A stretch of DNA of 64,000 nucleotides, from the NCBI GenBank assembly GCA_001898335.1, contig MKTS01000010.1:1-64000 (forward strand). Reading direction: 5' to 3'. This DNA is from Mucilaginibacter sp. 44-25. GTDB lineage: Bacteria > Bacteroidota > Bacteroidia > Sphingobacteriales > Sphingobacteriaceae. The notes beneath the pieces were generated by a model, which saw only the letters and a list, made by a program, of their open reading frames with translations, did no database searches and was not told the origin of the DNA. The position numbers were made by a program, and so were the translations under genes. Positions 18,234 to 26,945 of this stretch are shown here, piece after piece; position 1 is the stretch's first letter, and each line of letters starts with the position of its first letter.

Positions 18234-19120
18234 TAATGGTTGCCAAATATCAGTGTAAACGCAACAAGCATTACATATTGCAATACCAAAACGCCATCAA
18301 GATAAAAGAAATAGTAGTATTCGTTTTTTTTCCATTTAGACCTGAAGATGAGCCAGCCCATTAGTACAGCGGTAAGTGCCAAAGCAAAGAAATCTACATT
18401 AAAGCCATTGTTCCTGAACATGAACAGCAGCACAATGTAGCCTGCAAGTAACAACTGGCAAAACAGGTAAGCATTTTTTTCGCCCCATGAAACGGCGATG
18501 GTTTTTAAGCCATATTGCCTGTCCTGGAAAAGGTCGCGTATATCAAAGGGTACGGTTAGCGCGCCAATGAGCAGGAAACGTTTAGCAATTAAAATGGTGA
18601 TATCACGAGTAGATATATCAGCCAGGTGCATATCCTGGGCCTCCAATATAGGTAGCAAAACACAGCTTAATGTCCACACCAGGGTTATAAGAAAAGGCTT
18701 CAACCCCGGAATATTTCTTAATCCGAACTTTTGTTCACCAACAGTAAACAGTGGCAGGCTGTAACAAAATGATAGTACCGAAAGGAATACCAGTAATATG
18801 CGCGATTCCATGGAGAGCAAAAAGAAAAGCGGTATCAGCGAGAGCAGCGATATCATGGTAAAGGTAACCATGAGCCGGTAGTGCGCAAAAAACCATTTTA
18901 CCCGGCGGTATGGCGATTTTTCAGGGTGCTTGGGCTTACTCAGTAGTATGCTGAAATTGTATATACCCAAGGTAGAGGCAAACAACAGGCCGGTAACCGT
19001 ATGGATGGGTTTGGTATCAATTAAATGAAAAGTAACCAACGCCTGCGCTACCGCGCAAATCGCCATAAACAGGTTGCTAAAAAGCAAAAAATCAAAAGCG
19101 CTTAAAAGTGTTTTCTTCAT
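18233..19120 (-). CDS. UbiA-like prenyltransferase-family membrane protein
   Basis: A 295-residue protein with about 8-9 hydrophobic helices. The second UbiA Asp motif is recognisable (FDIRDLFQDRQYGLKTIAVS, about residues 197-216). The first Asp-rich motif (NDxxDxxxD) is not: the matching region reads YNFSILLSKP. It may be a divergent or inactive UbiA-family member, or use a different substrate. It is coupled by a one-base overlap to the methyltransferase and lies 17 bp after the metallophosphoesterase gene. Confidence 0.7.
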   Translation of the reverse strand: MKKTLLSAFDFLLFSNLFMAICAVAQALVTFHLIDTKPIHTVTGLLFASTLGIYNFSILLSKPKHPEKSPYRRVKWFFAHYRLMVTFTMISLLSLIPLFFLLSMESRILLVFLSVLSFCYSLPLFTVGEQKFGLRNIPGLKPFLITLVWTLSCVLLPILEAQDMHLADISTRDITILIAKRFLLIGALTVPFDIRDLFQDRQYGLKTIAVSWGEKNAYLFCQLLLAGYIVLLFMFRNNGFNVDFFALALTAVLMGWLIFRSKWKKNEYYYFFYLDGVLVLQYVMLVAFTLIFGNH

Positions 19121-19137
19121 TTTTTAGCAGCCGCTTT

Positions 19138-20418
19138 TCAGGCTTTGTAATTTGGATCGGTCGCAGCTTTGAGCTCAAATATCGTAATCTCCGGCAATAT
19201 TCCAATTCGGCCGGGGTAACCTAAAAAGCCGTAGCCTACATTCACGTAAATTTGCTGGTGCTTTTCGCGGTAAAGGCCAGCCCATTCCTGGTAAACATAT
19301 TCAATAGGGCTCCATTGAAAATCATCGGTACGTACGCCAAATTGCATACCATGCGTATGGCCCGAGAACATCACATCTATCTGCGGATATTTAGGTATTA
19401 CTTCCGCACGCCAATGCGAGGGATCGTGCGAGAGGAGCAGCTTAACTGGCAAATCATCGGTACCTGCAACAGCTTTTTCCATTTTGCCATATTTGGGGAA
19501 ACGGCTTAACTCGCCCCAGTTGCCAATACCCAATACGCCCAGTTCCTGCCCATCAATTTTAATACGGCGGTGTTCATCTATCAACAGGTCCCAGCCAAGG
19601 TTTTTATGCGCCTGGTACATATCCTGCATATTTTTTTCCTTGGCAGCAGGAGTTGGCCAGTTGCCATAGTCGCCGTAATCATGGTTGCCTAATATGGAGT
19701 ATACACCCAATGGCGCACGTACTTTCTTAAACACATCAACTACCCGGTTTACCTCCTCGGTACGGCTATTAACCAGGTCGCCGGTAAAAAATATCATATC
19801 GGCTTTTTGCTGCATCAGCAGGTCAACACCGCCGCGCATATTATGTACGCTGTGAAAGCTGCCGGAGTGTATATCAGAAATTTGGCCAACACGTAATCCA
19901 TCAAACGCTTTAGGCAGGTTGGGTAAGTAAAGTTTTACATTTTTAACCTGATAATCGTAGATGCCTTTAGACATGTTGTGTTTTAGCAAATACAAGGGTA
20001 CGGCTCCTGCCAATATGCCCGCCTTCATCAAAAAATCTGAGCGTGGGATTTCTTCGAAAAACCAATCGTCAGATGTTGGTTGAGTTGGCTCAAGACGTTT
20101 TTGTCGCCTTTTGATAATACGTTTTATTGCCCTGCGTATGTCGTCAATTATAATAAATAGCGCATAAAATATCTTAAAGAGCAGGGTAATAAAAAACAGG
20201 AACAAAAAGGCTCCCCGTGCGCCAACGGAAAGGTTGCCATAGATGCTGAGCATCATAATGGTGATCAGGAAAATCGAAGAAAACCAATAGATAATGGCAA
20301 ACCACCTTTTACGCGTAAATGGCCGCTTGCGGAAAGCCGCATGCAGCCCTTGCAATATGTAATAGTCAATGGCTAAAAGTACCAGTGGTAGGGTAATAAT
20401 GTAAAAGGCCTGCAGCAT
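19138..20418 (-). CDS. Membrane-anchored metallophosphoesterase
   Basis: A 426-residue protein with three N-terminal TM helices (about 1-22, 38-60, 68-92), a basic linker, and a calcineurin-like phosphoesterase domain (about 165-415). Metal and catalytic motifs are complete: SDIHSG, GDLVNS, GNHDYG, a later SHDPSHW and GHTHGMQFG. It resembles YkuE-like enzymes acting near membrane lipids or lipid phosphates. It is the first gene of a three-gene operon with the UbiA-like and methyltransferase genes, so an isoprenoid or lipid substrate is plausible but inferred. Confidence 0.9.
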   Translation of the reverse strand: MLQAFYIITLPLVLLAIDYYILQGLHAAFRKRPFTRKRWFAIIYWFSSIFLITIMMLSIYGNLSVGARGAFLFLFFITLLFKIFYALFIIIDDIRRAIKRIIKRRQKRLEPTQPTSDDWFFEEIPRSDFLMKAGILAGAVPLYLLKHNMSKGIYDYQVKNVKLYLPNLPKAFDGLRVGQISDIHSGSFHSVHNMRGGVDLLMQQKADMIFFTGDLVNSRTEEVNRVVDVFKKVRAPLGVYSILGNHDYGDYGNWPTPAAKEKNMQDMYQAHKNLGWDLLIDEHRRIKIDGQELGVLGIGNWGELSRFPKYGKMEKAVAGTDDLPVKLLLSHDPSHWRAEVIPKYPQIDVMFSGHTHGMQFGVRTDDFQWSPIEYVYQEWAGLYREKHQQIYVNVGYGFLGYPGRIGILPEITIFELKAATDPNYKA

Positions 20419-20488
20419 AGAAATGACAAAGGTATTAATTAAATGACTGTAGCTTCTCTAAATTTCCTCACTTCGCTGTCATGATGAA

Positions 20489-20529
20489 CTTGTCGAACCA
20501 CTCACCCGTCGTGTGAGGTCTTCGACAGG
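20489..20529. repeat. Intergenic imperfect palindrome
   Basis: CTTGTCGAA pairs with TTCGACAGG (8 of 9, one G-U), and inside it CTCAC faces GTGAG. It lies upstream of the metallophosphoesterase start, between two minus-strand genes, and has the look of a dispersed intergenic repeat unit; no second copy is in this window. Confidence 0.5.
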
Positions 20530-20540
20530 CTCATATTACA

Positions 20541-20572
20541 AACAAAAAACCCTCCCTTTTAGGGGAGGGTTT
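20541..20572 (-). terminator. Rho-independent terminator after the AAA ATPase gene
   Basis: A 10-bp perfect stem AAACCCTCCC/GGGAGGGTTT with a 6-nt loop; read on the minus strand it is followed by a run of T. It lies 9 bp beyond the ATPase stop codon. Confidence 0.85.
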
Positions 20573-20580
20573 GGTTGGGG

Positions 20581-22086
20581 TTAATACCTGTCGTCAATAT
20601 CAAAATCTTCGTCATCATCGTCCGGCTCCAGATTAAACAGGCTGTTGAACATGTCTGAAAAGGCGAATCCGTTGTCCAGGAAACCTTTATTTAATTGCGA
20701 AAACTCTGCCAGGCCATGCAGCACAAATTCCATTAATAACAGGTGTTGGTTTTCGCTTAGGCGCGGATGGAAAGTTTTTACCAGATTTTTAAGGCCCGGC
20801 ACACTGTTAAGCAATTTTTTATATTGCTCAAGTGGCAGGTTATCTATCAGCGAAATGGTGTTACCATCGCCAAACCAGTTGACGATCTCGGCATAAGGAT
20901 TTGGCGCTTTTGATTTTTTAGCTTTCTCCGGATCAGGGAAGAATTGCAGCATCAGACTTTTAATAGCTTTGCCAATAAGGATGTTGGCTACTTTGCCAGG
21001 ACCTTCCAGCTCACCCTCGTAAACCAGCTCTATTTTACCGGTAATGGCAGGGATTACCCCCAGAAAATCGGAGATGCGTACAAATGTTGATTTTTCAGCA
21101 TTGATGATCATGCGGCGTTCGGCATTGCTGATCAAATTTTCATATGACGCGATGGTTAAACGCGCTGATACACCTGATTTTTTATCGATGTATTCAGATG
21201 CACGTGCTTCAAAGGCTATTTGCTCAACCAGGTCTTTCACCAGGCCATCTGCCTCAATAGTAGCGCGTTGCTCGGGCGTTAGCAAAGCCTCCTGCTGGGT
21301 TATCTTGCGCGAGATCTCTACAGAACGAGGGTAGTGCGTTAATATCTGACTTTCTATACGGTCTTTAAGCGGGGTAACTATAGAACCACGGTTGGTGTAG
21401 TCTTCCGGATTGGCCGTAAACACGAATTGCAGGTCAAGCGGTAAACGTAGTTTAAAACCACGTATTTGTATGTCGCGCTCCTGCAGTATATTAAATAACG
21501 ATACTTGTATGCGCGCTTGTAGATCGGGCAATTCGTTGATCACAAAAATACCACGATGCGCACGTGGGATCAATCCGAAGTGGATAACGCGTTCATCATT
21601 ATAGGTCAGCTTTAAAGTGGCGGCTTTTATGGGGTCAACATCGCCTATGAGGTCGGCAACGGTAACATCAGGCGTAGCCAGCTTTTCGGTGTATCGCTCG
21701 CTACGGTGCAACCAGGCTATAGGCGTGGCATCACGGTGTTTTTCCACGGTTTCGTGTCCATACCAGGAGATGGGCGCCAAAGGGTCATCAAATAGTTCTG
21801 ATCCTTCTATGTAAGGTATATACTCGTCTAACAGGTTTACCAGCAGGCGGGCGATACGTGTTTTGGCCTGCCCCCGCAAACCTAACAACAAAATATTGTG
21901 CCGTGATAGGATAGCCGTTTGCAGATCGGGAATAACGGTGTCTTCAAAACCAACTATTCCTTCAAAGCCGCCCTCTTTTTTCTGTAATTGTTTGATGAGG
22001 TTGGCCCTCAATTCATCCTTTACCGAACGGCTCACATAGCCCGACTCTTTAAGCTGACCAAGGTTATTTATTTCTGTATGGTTCAT
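20581..22086 (-). CDS. Magnesium-chelatase/MoxR-like AAA+ ATPase
   Basis: A 501-residue AAA+ protein. The P-loop is GLRGQAKT (residues 69-76). The Walker B region reads IFVINELPDL (180-189), with Asn184 before Glu185. A sensor I-like VFTANPEDYTNRGS follows, and about 200 extra residues form the C-terminal part, ending in an acidic tail. It resembles chelatase subunit I/MoxR-type ATPases that work with a VWA-domain partner; that partner is encoded 67 bp upstream on the same strand. Its remodelling target is unknown, and no tetrapyrrole chelatase large subunit is present, so a cobalt or magnesium chelatase role is not supported. Confidence 0.83.
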   Translation of the reverse strand: MNHTEINNLGQLKESGYVSRSVKDELRANLIKQLQKKEGGFEGIVGFEDTVIPDLQTAILSRHNILLLGLRGQAKTRIARLLVNLLDEYIPYIEGSELFDDPLAPISWYGHETVEKHRDATPIAWLHRSERYTEKLATPDVTVADLIGDVDPIKAATLKLTYNDERVIHFGLIPRAHRGIFVINELPDLQARIQVSLFNILQERDIQIRGFKLRLPLDLQFVFTANPEDYTNRGSIVTPLKDRIESQILTHYPRSVEISRKITQQEALLTPEQRATIEADGLVKDLVEQIAFEARASEYIDKKSGVSARLTIASYENLISNAERRMIINAEKSTFVRISDFLGVIPAITGKIELVYEGELEGPGKVANILIGKAIKSLMLQFFPDPEKAKKSKAPNPYAEIVNWFGDGNTISLIDNLPLEQYKKLLNSVPGLKNLVKTFHPRLSENQHLLLMEFVLHGLAEFSQLNKGFLDNGFAFSDMFNSLFNLEPDDDDEDFDIDDRY

Positions 22087-22153
22087 TTGTTCAATTGTTC
22101 ATTGGTATCTGTGCGTACATCATTTGCATATCTGAAATTTGCACATCAGCACA

Positions 22154-23254
22154 TCAACGTACCGTTCTTCTTCTGTTTTTTATGTAATCCTCAAAAATGT
22201 ATTCGCCTAAACCATTAAGAGAGCTATAGAATGCGCGGCCACCATTAGTTTCGGTAAACTTGCGCACAAACTGCTGCAGGTAAGGGTCTTTGGCTATCAT
22301 AAATGTGGTGATAGGGATCTTTAAGCGTTTACATTGTGCCGCCATGTTCAGCGTTTTGTTCACCACTTTTCTGTCGAGGCCAATGCTGTTCTTATAATAC
22401 CGTGTGCCTTCCTTTAAACATGTAGGCTTACCATCGGTTATCATAAAAATTTGCTTGTTATGCGTTTTGCGGCGGCGCAGCATGTCTGTAGCCAGCTCTA
22501 AACCTGCGTAGGTATTGGTATGGTATGGGCCAACCTGCAGGTACGGAAGATCCTGCAAAGTAATTGGCCAGGCATCGTTACCAAACACCACAATGTCCAG
22601 TGTATCCTTAGGGTATTTGGTGCGGATAAGCTCGGCCAGAGCCATCGCTACTTTTTTAGCGGGTGTTATCCTGTCCTCACCATATAAGATCATGGAGTGC
22701 GAAATATCGATCATGAGTACAGTTGAGGTAAGGGTTTTATAGTCCATTTCCTCCACCTCAAGGTCGCGCTCGGTCATCATAAAATCGCCGCCGATGCCAT
22801 GGTTGATCTGCGCGTTATGAATAGACTGGGTCATATCTATCTGGTCCAGGCTGTCGCCAAACTCAAACTCACGGCGTTCGGCGTTGCGCTCGTCCCCCTG
22901 CCCGCTTTGAGGCGAACGGTGGTTGCCCTTTCCTGATTTTTTTAACTTACCAAAGATCTCTTCCAGTGCCGATTGCCTGATGCTTTGCTCGGCCTTGGCG
23001 GTAATATTGAAACTTCCATCCTGTTTGTTCTCGTCCAGATAACCCTTTTGCTTTAGCTCATCAATAAAATCGCCCATGCCATAATTGTCATTGGTGATAT
23101 TATATTGCTTATCCAGTTCGTTAAGCCATGCCAGTGCCTCTCCGGCATCGCCGGCGGTATAATTTAATAATTCGAGAAATAGTTTTAGCAATTCTTCAAA
23201 CCCGCCTTTGGGGATCTGATTTGGTGTAAACTTCGAAAATCCGAAACCACGCAT
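22154..23254 (-). CDS. VWA-domain protein, partner of the AAA ATPase
   Basis: A 366-residue cytoplasmic protein. The N-terminal ~160 residues are helical and charged. The C-terminal von Willebrand A domain (about 175-350) has the MIDAS start DISHS and a later MITDGKPTC. MoxR/chelatase-like ATPases and VWA proteins form two-component chaperone modules that insert metals or remodel complexes. It is the upstream gene of a two-gene minus-strand unit. Target unknown. Confidence 0.85.
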   Translation of the reverse strand: MRGFGFSKFTPNQIPKGGFEELLKLFLELLNYTAGDAGEALAWLNELDKQYNITNDNYGMGDFIDELKQKGYLDENKQDGSFNITAKAEQSIRQSALEEIFGKLKKSGKGNHRSPQSGQGDERNAERREFEFGDSLDQIDMTQSIHNAQINHGIGGDFMMTERDLEVEEMDYKTLTSTVLMIDISHSMILYGEDRITPAKKVAMALAELIRTKYPKDTLDIVVFGNDAWPITLQDLPYLQVGPYHTNTYAGLELATDMLRRRKTHNKQIFMITDGKPTCLKEGTRYYKNSIGLDRKVVNKTLNMAAQCKRLKIPITTFMIAKDPYLQQFVRKFTETNGGRAFYSSLNGLGEYIFEDYIKNRRRTVR

Positions 23255-23347
23255 AGTATACCCTTTCTGATATAAAGTAACGGATTATCCGGCTTAAAAG
23301 TTTAACTACAGCACCAATAAAGCGCAATTGTTAAGCTGTAATGACAA

Positions 23348-24238
23348 TTACACCTGCGCCCCCTCCTTTATGTTCGTAATTTCATCTCGTACATAAACAG
23401 GGTTAGCACCGCGTTTGCTTGCTACAAATGAACCTATTGCGCAGGCATCAACCAATACTTTCTGCATGGGCTGTTTTTCAATAAGGCCGGCAATAAAAGT
23501 AGCCAGGAAGGCATCTCCCGCACCAACGGTATCGGCTACCTGTACAGGAAAGCCCGGGTGCTCATAAAATTCATGGTTATGCCATACAATGGCGCCGTTT
23601 TCGCCGCGGGTAACACAAATGGTTTGTGTATGATATTTTTTTTGGAATTCTACCATTTTCTCCCTGAGTAAGCCATTACTGCCATGTATCAGCAATTCAG
23701 CTTCTTCCTCGTTCATTTTAATAATATTAGCACGGGCGGCAAGGGTTTCAATATCAGCTACGGTGTAATGCGGGGCACGCAGGTTTACATCAAAAACCTT
23801 TAAGGCCGGTGTTTCTTCCAGTAGGTTCAATAGCGTATCGCGGGTGGTTTTACCGCGGCTGGCTAAGCTTCCAAATACCACTATGGTAGCGGTCTTGGCT
23901 TCTTCAAGCAGGTTTTTATCTGATTGTATGTTATCCCATGAAACCGGTTCAGGTATAATGTAAGTGGCCTGGTTTTTTTCATCCAGTTCTACCGTTACTT
24001 CGCACGTGGGTAAGGCGTTATCTCTTTGGATAAGATTAGCCGTGTAAAGCTTGTTCTCTTTTAAAAAGTTAATAAGCCCTTTACCCGATTCATCTTTTCC
24101 TACACGGCTGGCAAATACCACACTTACATGTTGTTGAGCCAAATGCCTGGCCACATTCATGGGGGCGCCACCGGCCTTTTTTTCTTCGCCGAAAGCGTCC
24201 CATAATACCTCACCAAAGCATAATACCTTATTTCTCAT
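23348..24238 (-). CDS. PfkB-family carbohydrate kinase (fructokinase-like)
   Basis: A 296-residue ribokinase-fold kinase that phosphorylates a sugar with ATP. It shows the N-terminal substrate-binding GGAPMNVARHL, the DVNLRAP element, and the C-terminal signature VGAGDAFLATF with the catalytic-base Asp. Length and motifs fit fructokinases, but sugar specificity is not certain. It is transcribed alone on the minus strand with its own upstream gap. Confidence 0.88.
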   Translation of the reverse strand: MRNKVLCFGEVLWDAFGEEKKAGGAPMNVARHLAQQHVSVVFASRVGKDESGKGLINFLKENKLYTANLIQRDNALPTCEVTVELDEKNQATYIIPEPVSWDNIQSDKNLLEEAKTATIVVFGSLASRGKTTRDTLLNLLEETPALKVFDVNLRAPHYTVADIETLAARANIIKMNEEEAELLIHGSNGLLREKMVEFQKKYHTQTICVTRGENGAIVWHNHEFYEHPGFPVQVADTVGAGDAFLATFIAGLIEKQPMQKVLVDACAIGSFVASKRGANPVYVRDEITNIKEGAQV

Positions 24239-24406
24239 ATCGTGAATTTGAAATTTTGCGTAAAGCTATAAAGGATTTACTGGATGCAGTGTTAAATTTA
24301 TGATAATTGACTTAATAAATACTTAACAATTGTTTAAAGCCTGTAAGCCTTAATCATTATTTGTTATCATTTCAATAAAGTTCATGGTAAAACTTATATT
24401 TAGGCT

Positions 24407-24826
24407 ATGAAGAAACTTACCCTCTTATCATTACTGCTTTTTTTATCTTTTTACTGCATTGCGCAAGACAAACAAGCTATTGCCAAAGTGATGCACCAAC
24501 AGCAAGTAGACTGGAGCAACGGCGACCTCAATGCTTTTATGCAAAGTTACTGGAAATCGGACTCGCTGGTTTTTATTGGCAAGCGCGGCCCGGTATATGG
24601 GTGGCAGCAGGCGTTGGATAATTATAAGAAAGGTTACCCGGGTAAGGCAGCTATGGGGAAGCTGAGCTTCAGGCTGGATAAGATACAATTGCTCGGCAAA
24701 ACCGACGCTTTTGTAATGGGTGCCTGGCACCTTGCTCGCGAAAAGGATAACCCCATTGGTTATTTTACGCTCTGGTTTAAAAAGATAAATGGCAAATGGT
24801 TGATCGTTTGCGACCATTCGAGTTGA
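24407..24826 (+). CDS. Exported NTF2-like (DUF4440/SnoaL-type) protein
   Basis: A 139-residue protein with a signal peptide (1-19, ending CIAQ) and one NTF2-like cone fold. WSNGDLNAFMQSYWKSDSL near residue 36 and the C-terminal WLIVCDHSS are typical of the DUF4440/SnoaL group in Bacteroidota. Such proteins bind small ligands or catalyse simple reactions; nothing fixes a function here. Confidence 0.82.
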   Translation: MKKLTLLSLLLFLSFYCIAQDKQAIAKVMHQQQVDWSNGDLNAFMQSYWKSDSLVFIGKRGPVYGWQQALDNYKKGYPGKAAMGKLSFRLDKIQLLGKTDAFVMGAWHLAREKDNPIGYFTLWFKKINGKWLIVCDHSS

Positions 24827-24900
24827 GCAGGCTAAATCAAAATCGACAATATTGGAGGATTCGATAGAATCTGCTACTCAATATAAGTTTTCAAATAATA

Positions 24901-24983
24901 CGTCATTGCGAAGGCCGAAACAATCTCAGAACTGTGCAGAACGGCTTTTGTGGGTACACATTGCTTCGTGCCCTGCAATAACG
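24901..24983. repeat. Degenerate interspersed palindromic repeat
   Basis: Two 24-nt arms (24901-24924 and 24960-24983) are imperfect inverted repeats, about 18 of 24 matching. They read CGTCATTGCGAAGG and, on the other side, CCCTGCAATAACG. This resembles the CGTCATTGCGA/GAAGCAATC type dispersed repeats of Bacteroidota genomes. It lies between convergent genes; no terminator-like T-run follows. Confidence 0.6.
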
Positions 24984-24991
24984 CGATTGGA

Positions 24992-26110
24992 TTAAGTGGG
25001 GTTATTCACCAAACAATAGATCATCCCGTTAAGCAGGTTGATATAAGTTTCAATACCTTCATATATCTCATCAAGATGAATATACTCATCGGCTATGTGT
25101 GAGCGGGCCGAATCGCCAGGCCCCATCTTGAGCGAGGGGATAGATAACCATCCCTGGTCGCTGCTGGTGGGCGATACATAGCTACGCAAACCCATTGCTG
25201 CCCCGGTACGTACAATGGGATGGATGCTATCTATACAGGAAGCAGTTAAAATGCCTTCGCGGGCGCATATGCTGCAAGTGGTGTTTTGTTTAATGATATC
25301 TAAAACTTCGTTGGGTTGGTAGCAGTCGCTCAAACGAATATCAACGGTAAAATGGCATTCATGCGGTATAATGTTATGTTGCATGCCGGCATCAATTTGC
25401 GTTACCGTCATTTTAACCGGCCCCATAAATGCCGATTGCTTGGGGAAGTGGTAGTTGGCAAACCAATTAATATCAGATAAAGCTTTATAAAGTGCATTGG
25501 TCCCTTCGTTTCTGGCGGCATGCCCTGCAACACCATAACATGTACAATCGAGCACCATATTACCCATTTCGGCAGTGGCCATCTGCATTTGGGTAGGCTC
25601 GCCAACAATGGCAAAACTAAGATCGCCTAAATGTGGCAGTACCTCGCTTAAGCCATGCTTGCCGGAGTTTTCTTCTTCGGCGCTGGCAACCAGGCAAATG
25701 TTATAGCAAAGATCTTTTTCGTTATAAAAATGTACAAAGGTAGCCATAAGCGAAACCAGGCAACCCCCGGCATCATTACTGCCGAGGCCGTATAACTTGC
25801 CATCTGTTACCTGCGCGAAGTAGGGGTTTTTAGTGTAGGCGCCGTTTGGCTTAACAGTATCGTGGTGAGAGTTAAGCAGGATAGTTGATTTACTTTTATC
25901 AAAGTAGCGGTTAAAAGCCCACACATTATTGTGCAGGCGATGGGTAGTAATATCATGGTTTTCTAAATAAGCTTGTATAATATCAGCGGTTTCAAATTCG
26001 TTGCCGCTGGGTGATGGGGTGCTGATGAGTTTTTTAAGCAGCAAAATAGCCTCGTGACCTAAATCACGGTGTGGCCTATTGCCGGTATTATCTGTAAACG
26101 CTTGTATCAT
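24992..26110 (-). CDS. M20-family amidohydrolase, acetylornithine deacetylase-like
   Basis: A 372-residue zinc di-metal amidohydrolase. Metal-site motifs are complete: SHHDTV (His and Asp), GSNDAGG, SAEEENSG (catalytic and metal-binding Glu pair) and a C-terminal His. The middle lid domain (about 175-280) is the dimerisation domain. The start at 26110 is preferred over the in-frame ATG at 26158 because it avoids overlap with the GNAT gene and begins at the family N-terminus. The GNAT gene lies 11 bp upstream. By context it is probably ArgE-like (N-acyl-ornithine or -citrulline deacylation), but substrate choice is inferred. Confidence 0.82.
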   Translation of the reverse strand: MIQAFTDNTGNRPHRDLGHEAILLLKKLISTPSPSGNEFETADIIQAYLENHDITTHRLHNNVWAFNRYFDKSKSTILLNSHHDTVKPNGAYTKNPYFAQVTDGKLYGLGSNDAGGCLVSLMATFVHFYNEKDLCYNICLVASAEEENSGKHGLSEVLPHLGDLSFAIVGEPTQMQMATAEMGNMVLDCTCYGVAGHAARNEGTNALYKALSDINWFANYHFPKQSAFMGPVKMTVTQIDAGMQHNIIPHECHFTVDIRLSDCYQPNEVLDIIKQNTTCSICAREGILTASCIDSIHPIVRTGAAMGLRSYVSPTSSDQGWLSIPSLKMGPGDSARSHIADEYIHLDEIYEGIETYINLLNGMIYCLVNNPT

Positions 26111-26121
26111 GTTGGTTAGCT

Positions 26122-26667
26122 TTAGTTTTCTGATGGTGTATAAAGCATAGCAGTACACAAACAGTTGCGGCCTTGCTTGCTCGTTAGGATGCTATAGTTA
26201 ACACAGCTTTTACAGCCCTGCCAGAAAGCTTCCTCTTGTGCTATTTCGGCGTAGGTTACAGGCTCGAAACCCAGGTGGGTATTCATTTTCATAATAGCTA
26301 AACCGGATGTAATGGAGAATACCTGAGCTTCGGGATAAGCCTCGCGACAAAGGTTAAACACCATTTCTTTTATCTGATGTGCCACGCCATGCTGCCTGAA
26401 CTCGGGTGATACAATAAGGCCGCTGTTTGATACAAATTTGCCGTTATCCCAAACATCAAAATACGAGAAGCCGGCCCATTTCCCATCAGGAGATACAGCT
26501 ACTACAGCACGGCCATTGTTCATTTTATCAAGTATGGATGCTATTGATCTTTTAGAGATACCGGAACCGCGTGCAATGGCAGAGCGTTCGGTTTCTTCAG
26601 AAATTTGTTGCGCGTAAATACAATCAGCCGATTGGGCAAGTCTCACAATTATTCGTTCATCTTCCAT
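26122..26667 (-). CDS. GNAT-family N-acyltransferase, possibly arginine pathway
   Basis: A 181-residue acyltransferase with the acyl-CoA pyrophosphate loop RQHGVA (about 110-115). The C-terminus has four cysteines in two pairs (GCKSCVNY and RNCLCTAM), which could bind a metal. From memory, GNAT proteins with this cysteine-rich tail occur next to arginine-synthesis genes in Bacteroidota. Here the downstream neighbour is an ArgE-like deacylase, which supports an N-acylglutamate-forming role. This is inference; no argG, argC or argB is in the window. Confidence 0.75.
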   Translation of the reverse strand: MEDERIIVRLAQSADCIYAQQISEETERSAIARGSGISKRSIASILDKMNNGRAVVAVSPDGKWAGFSYFDVWDNGKFVSNSGLIVSPEFRQHGVAHQIKEMVFNLCREAYPEAQVFSITSGLAIMKMNTHLGFEPVTYAEIAQEEAFWQGCKSCVNYSILTSKQGRNCLCTAMLYTPSEN

Positions 26668-26945
26668 TTTAGTATTGTTTACAAACGGTTATACCCGTTG
26701 TTAGCCATGCCACTAAAAGGATGCCTTATCGTATAATTTTCGTAAAAAACGCCTTTTAACAGTGTAGAAGCTGTTTTTAGTTTTGAAGTATGAAGGGCCT
26801 TTGTGAAAAGCTTTCCATTTTGGAAGTGCAGTTTGCAGGAATGGGAGGCCGACTCACCCGATCGTCGCTAAGTTTTAACCCCTCTCTTCGCTTTATGAAA
26901 AGAGGGGCTGAGTAAATCTAAAATCTTAAATCAAAAAATCTAAAA

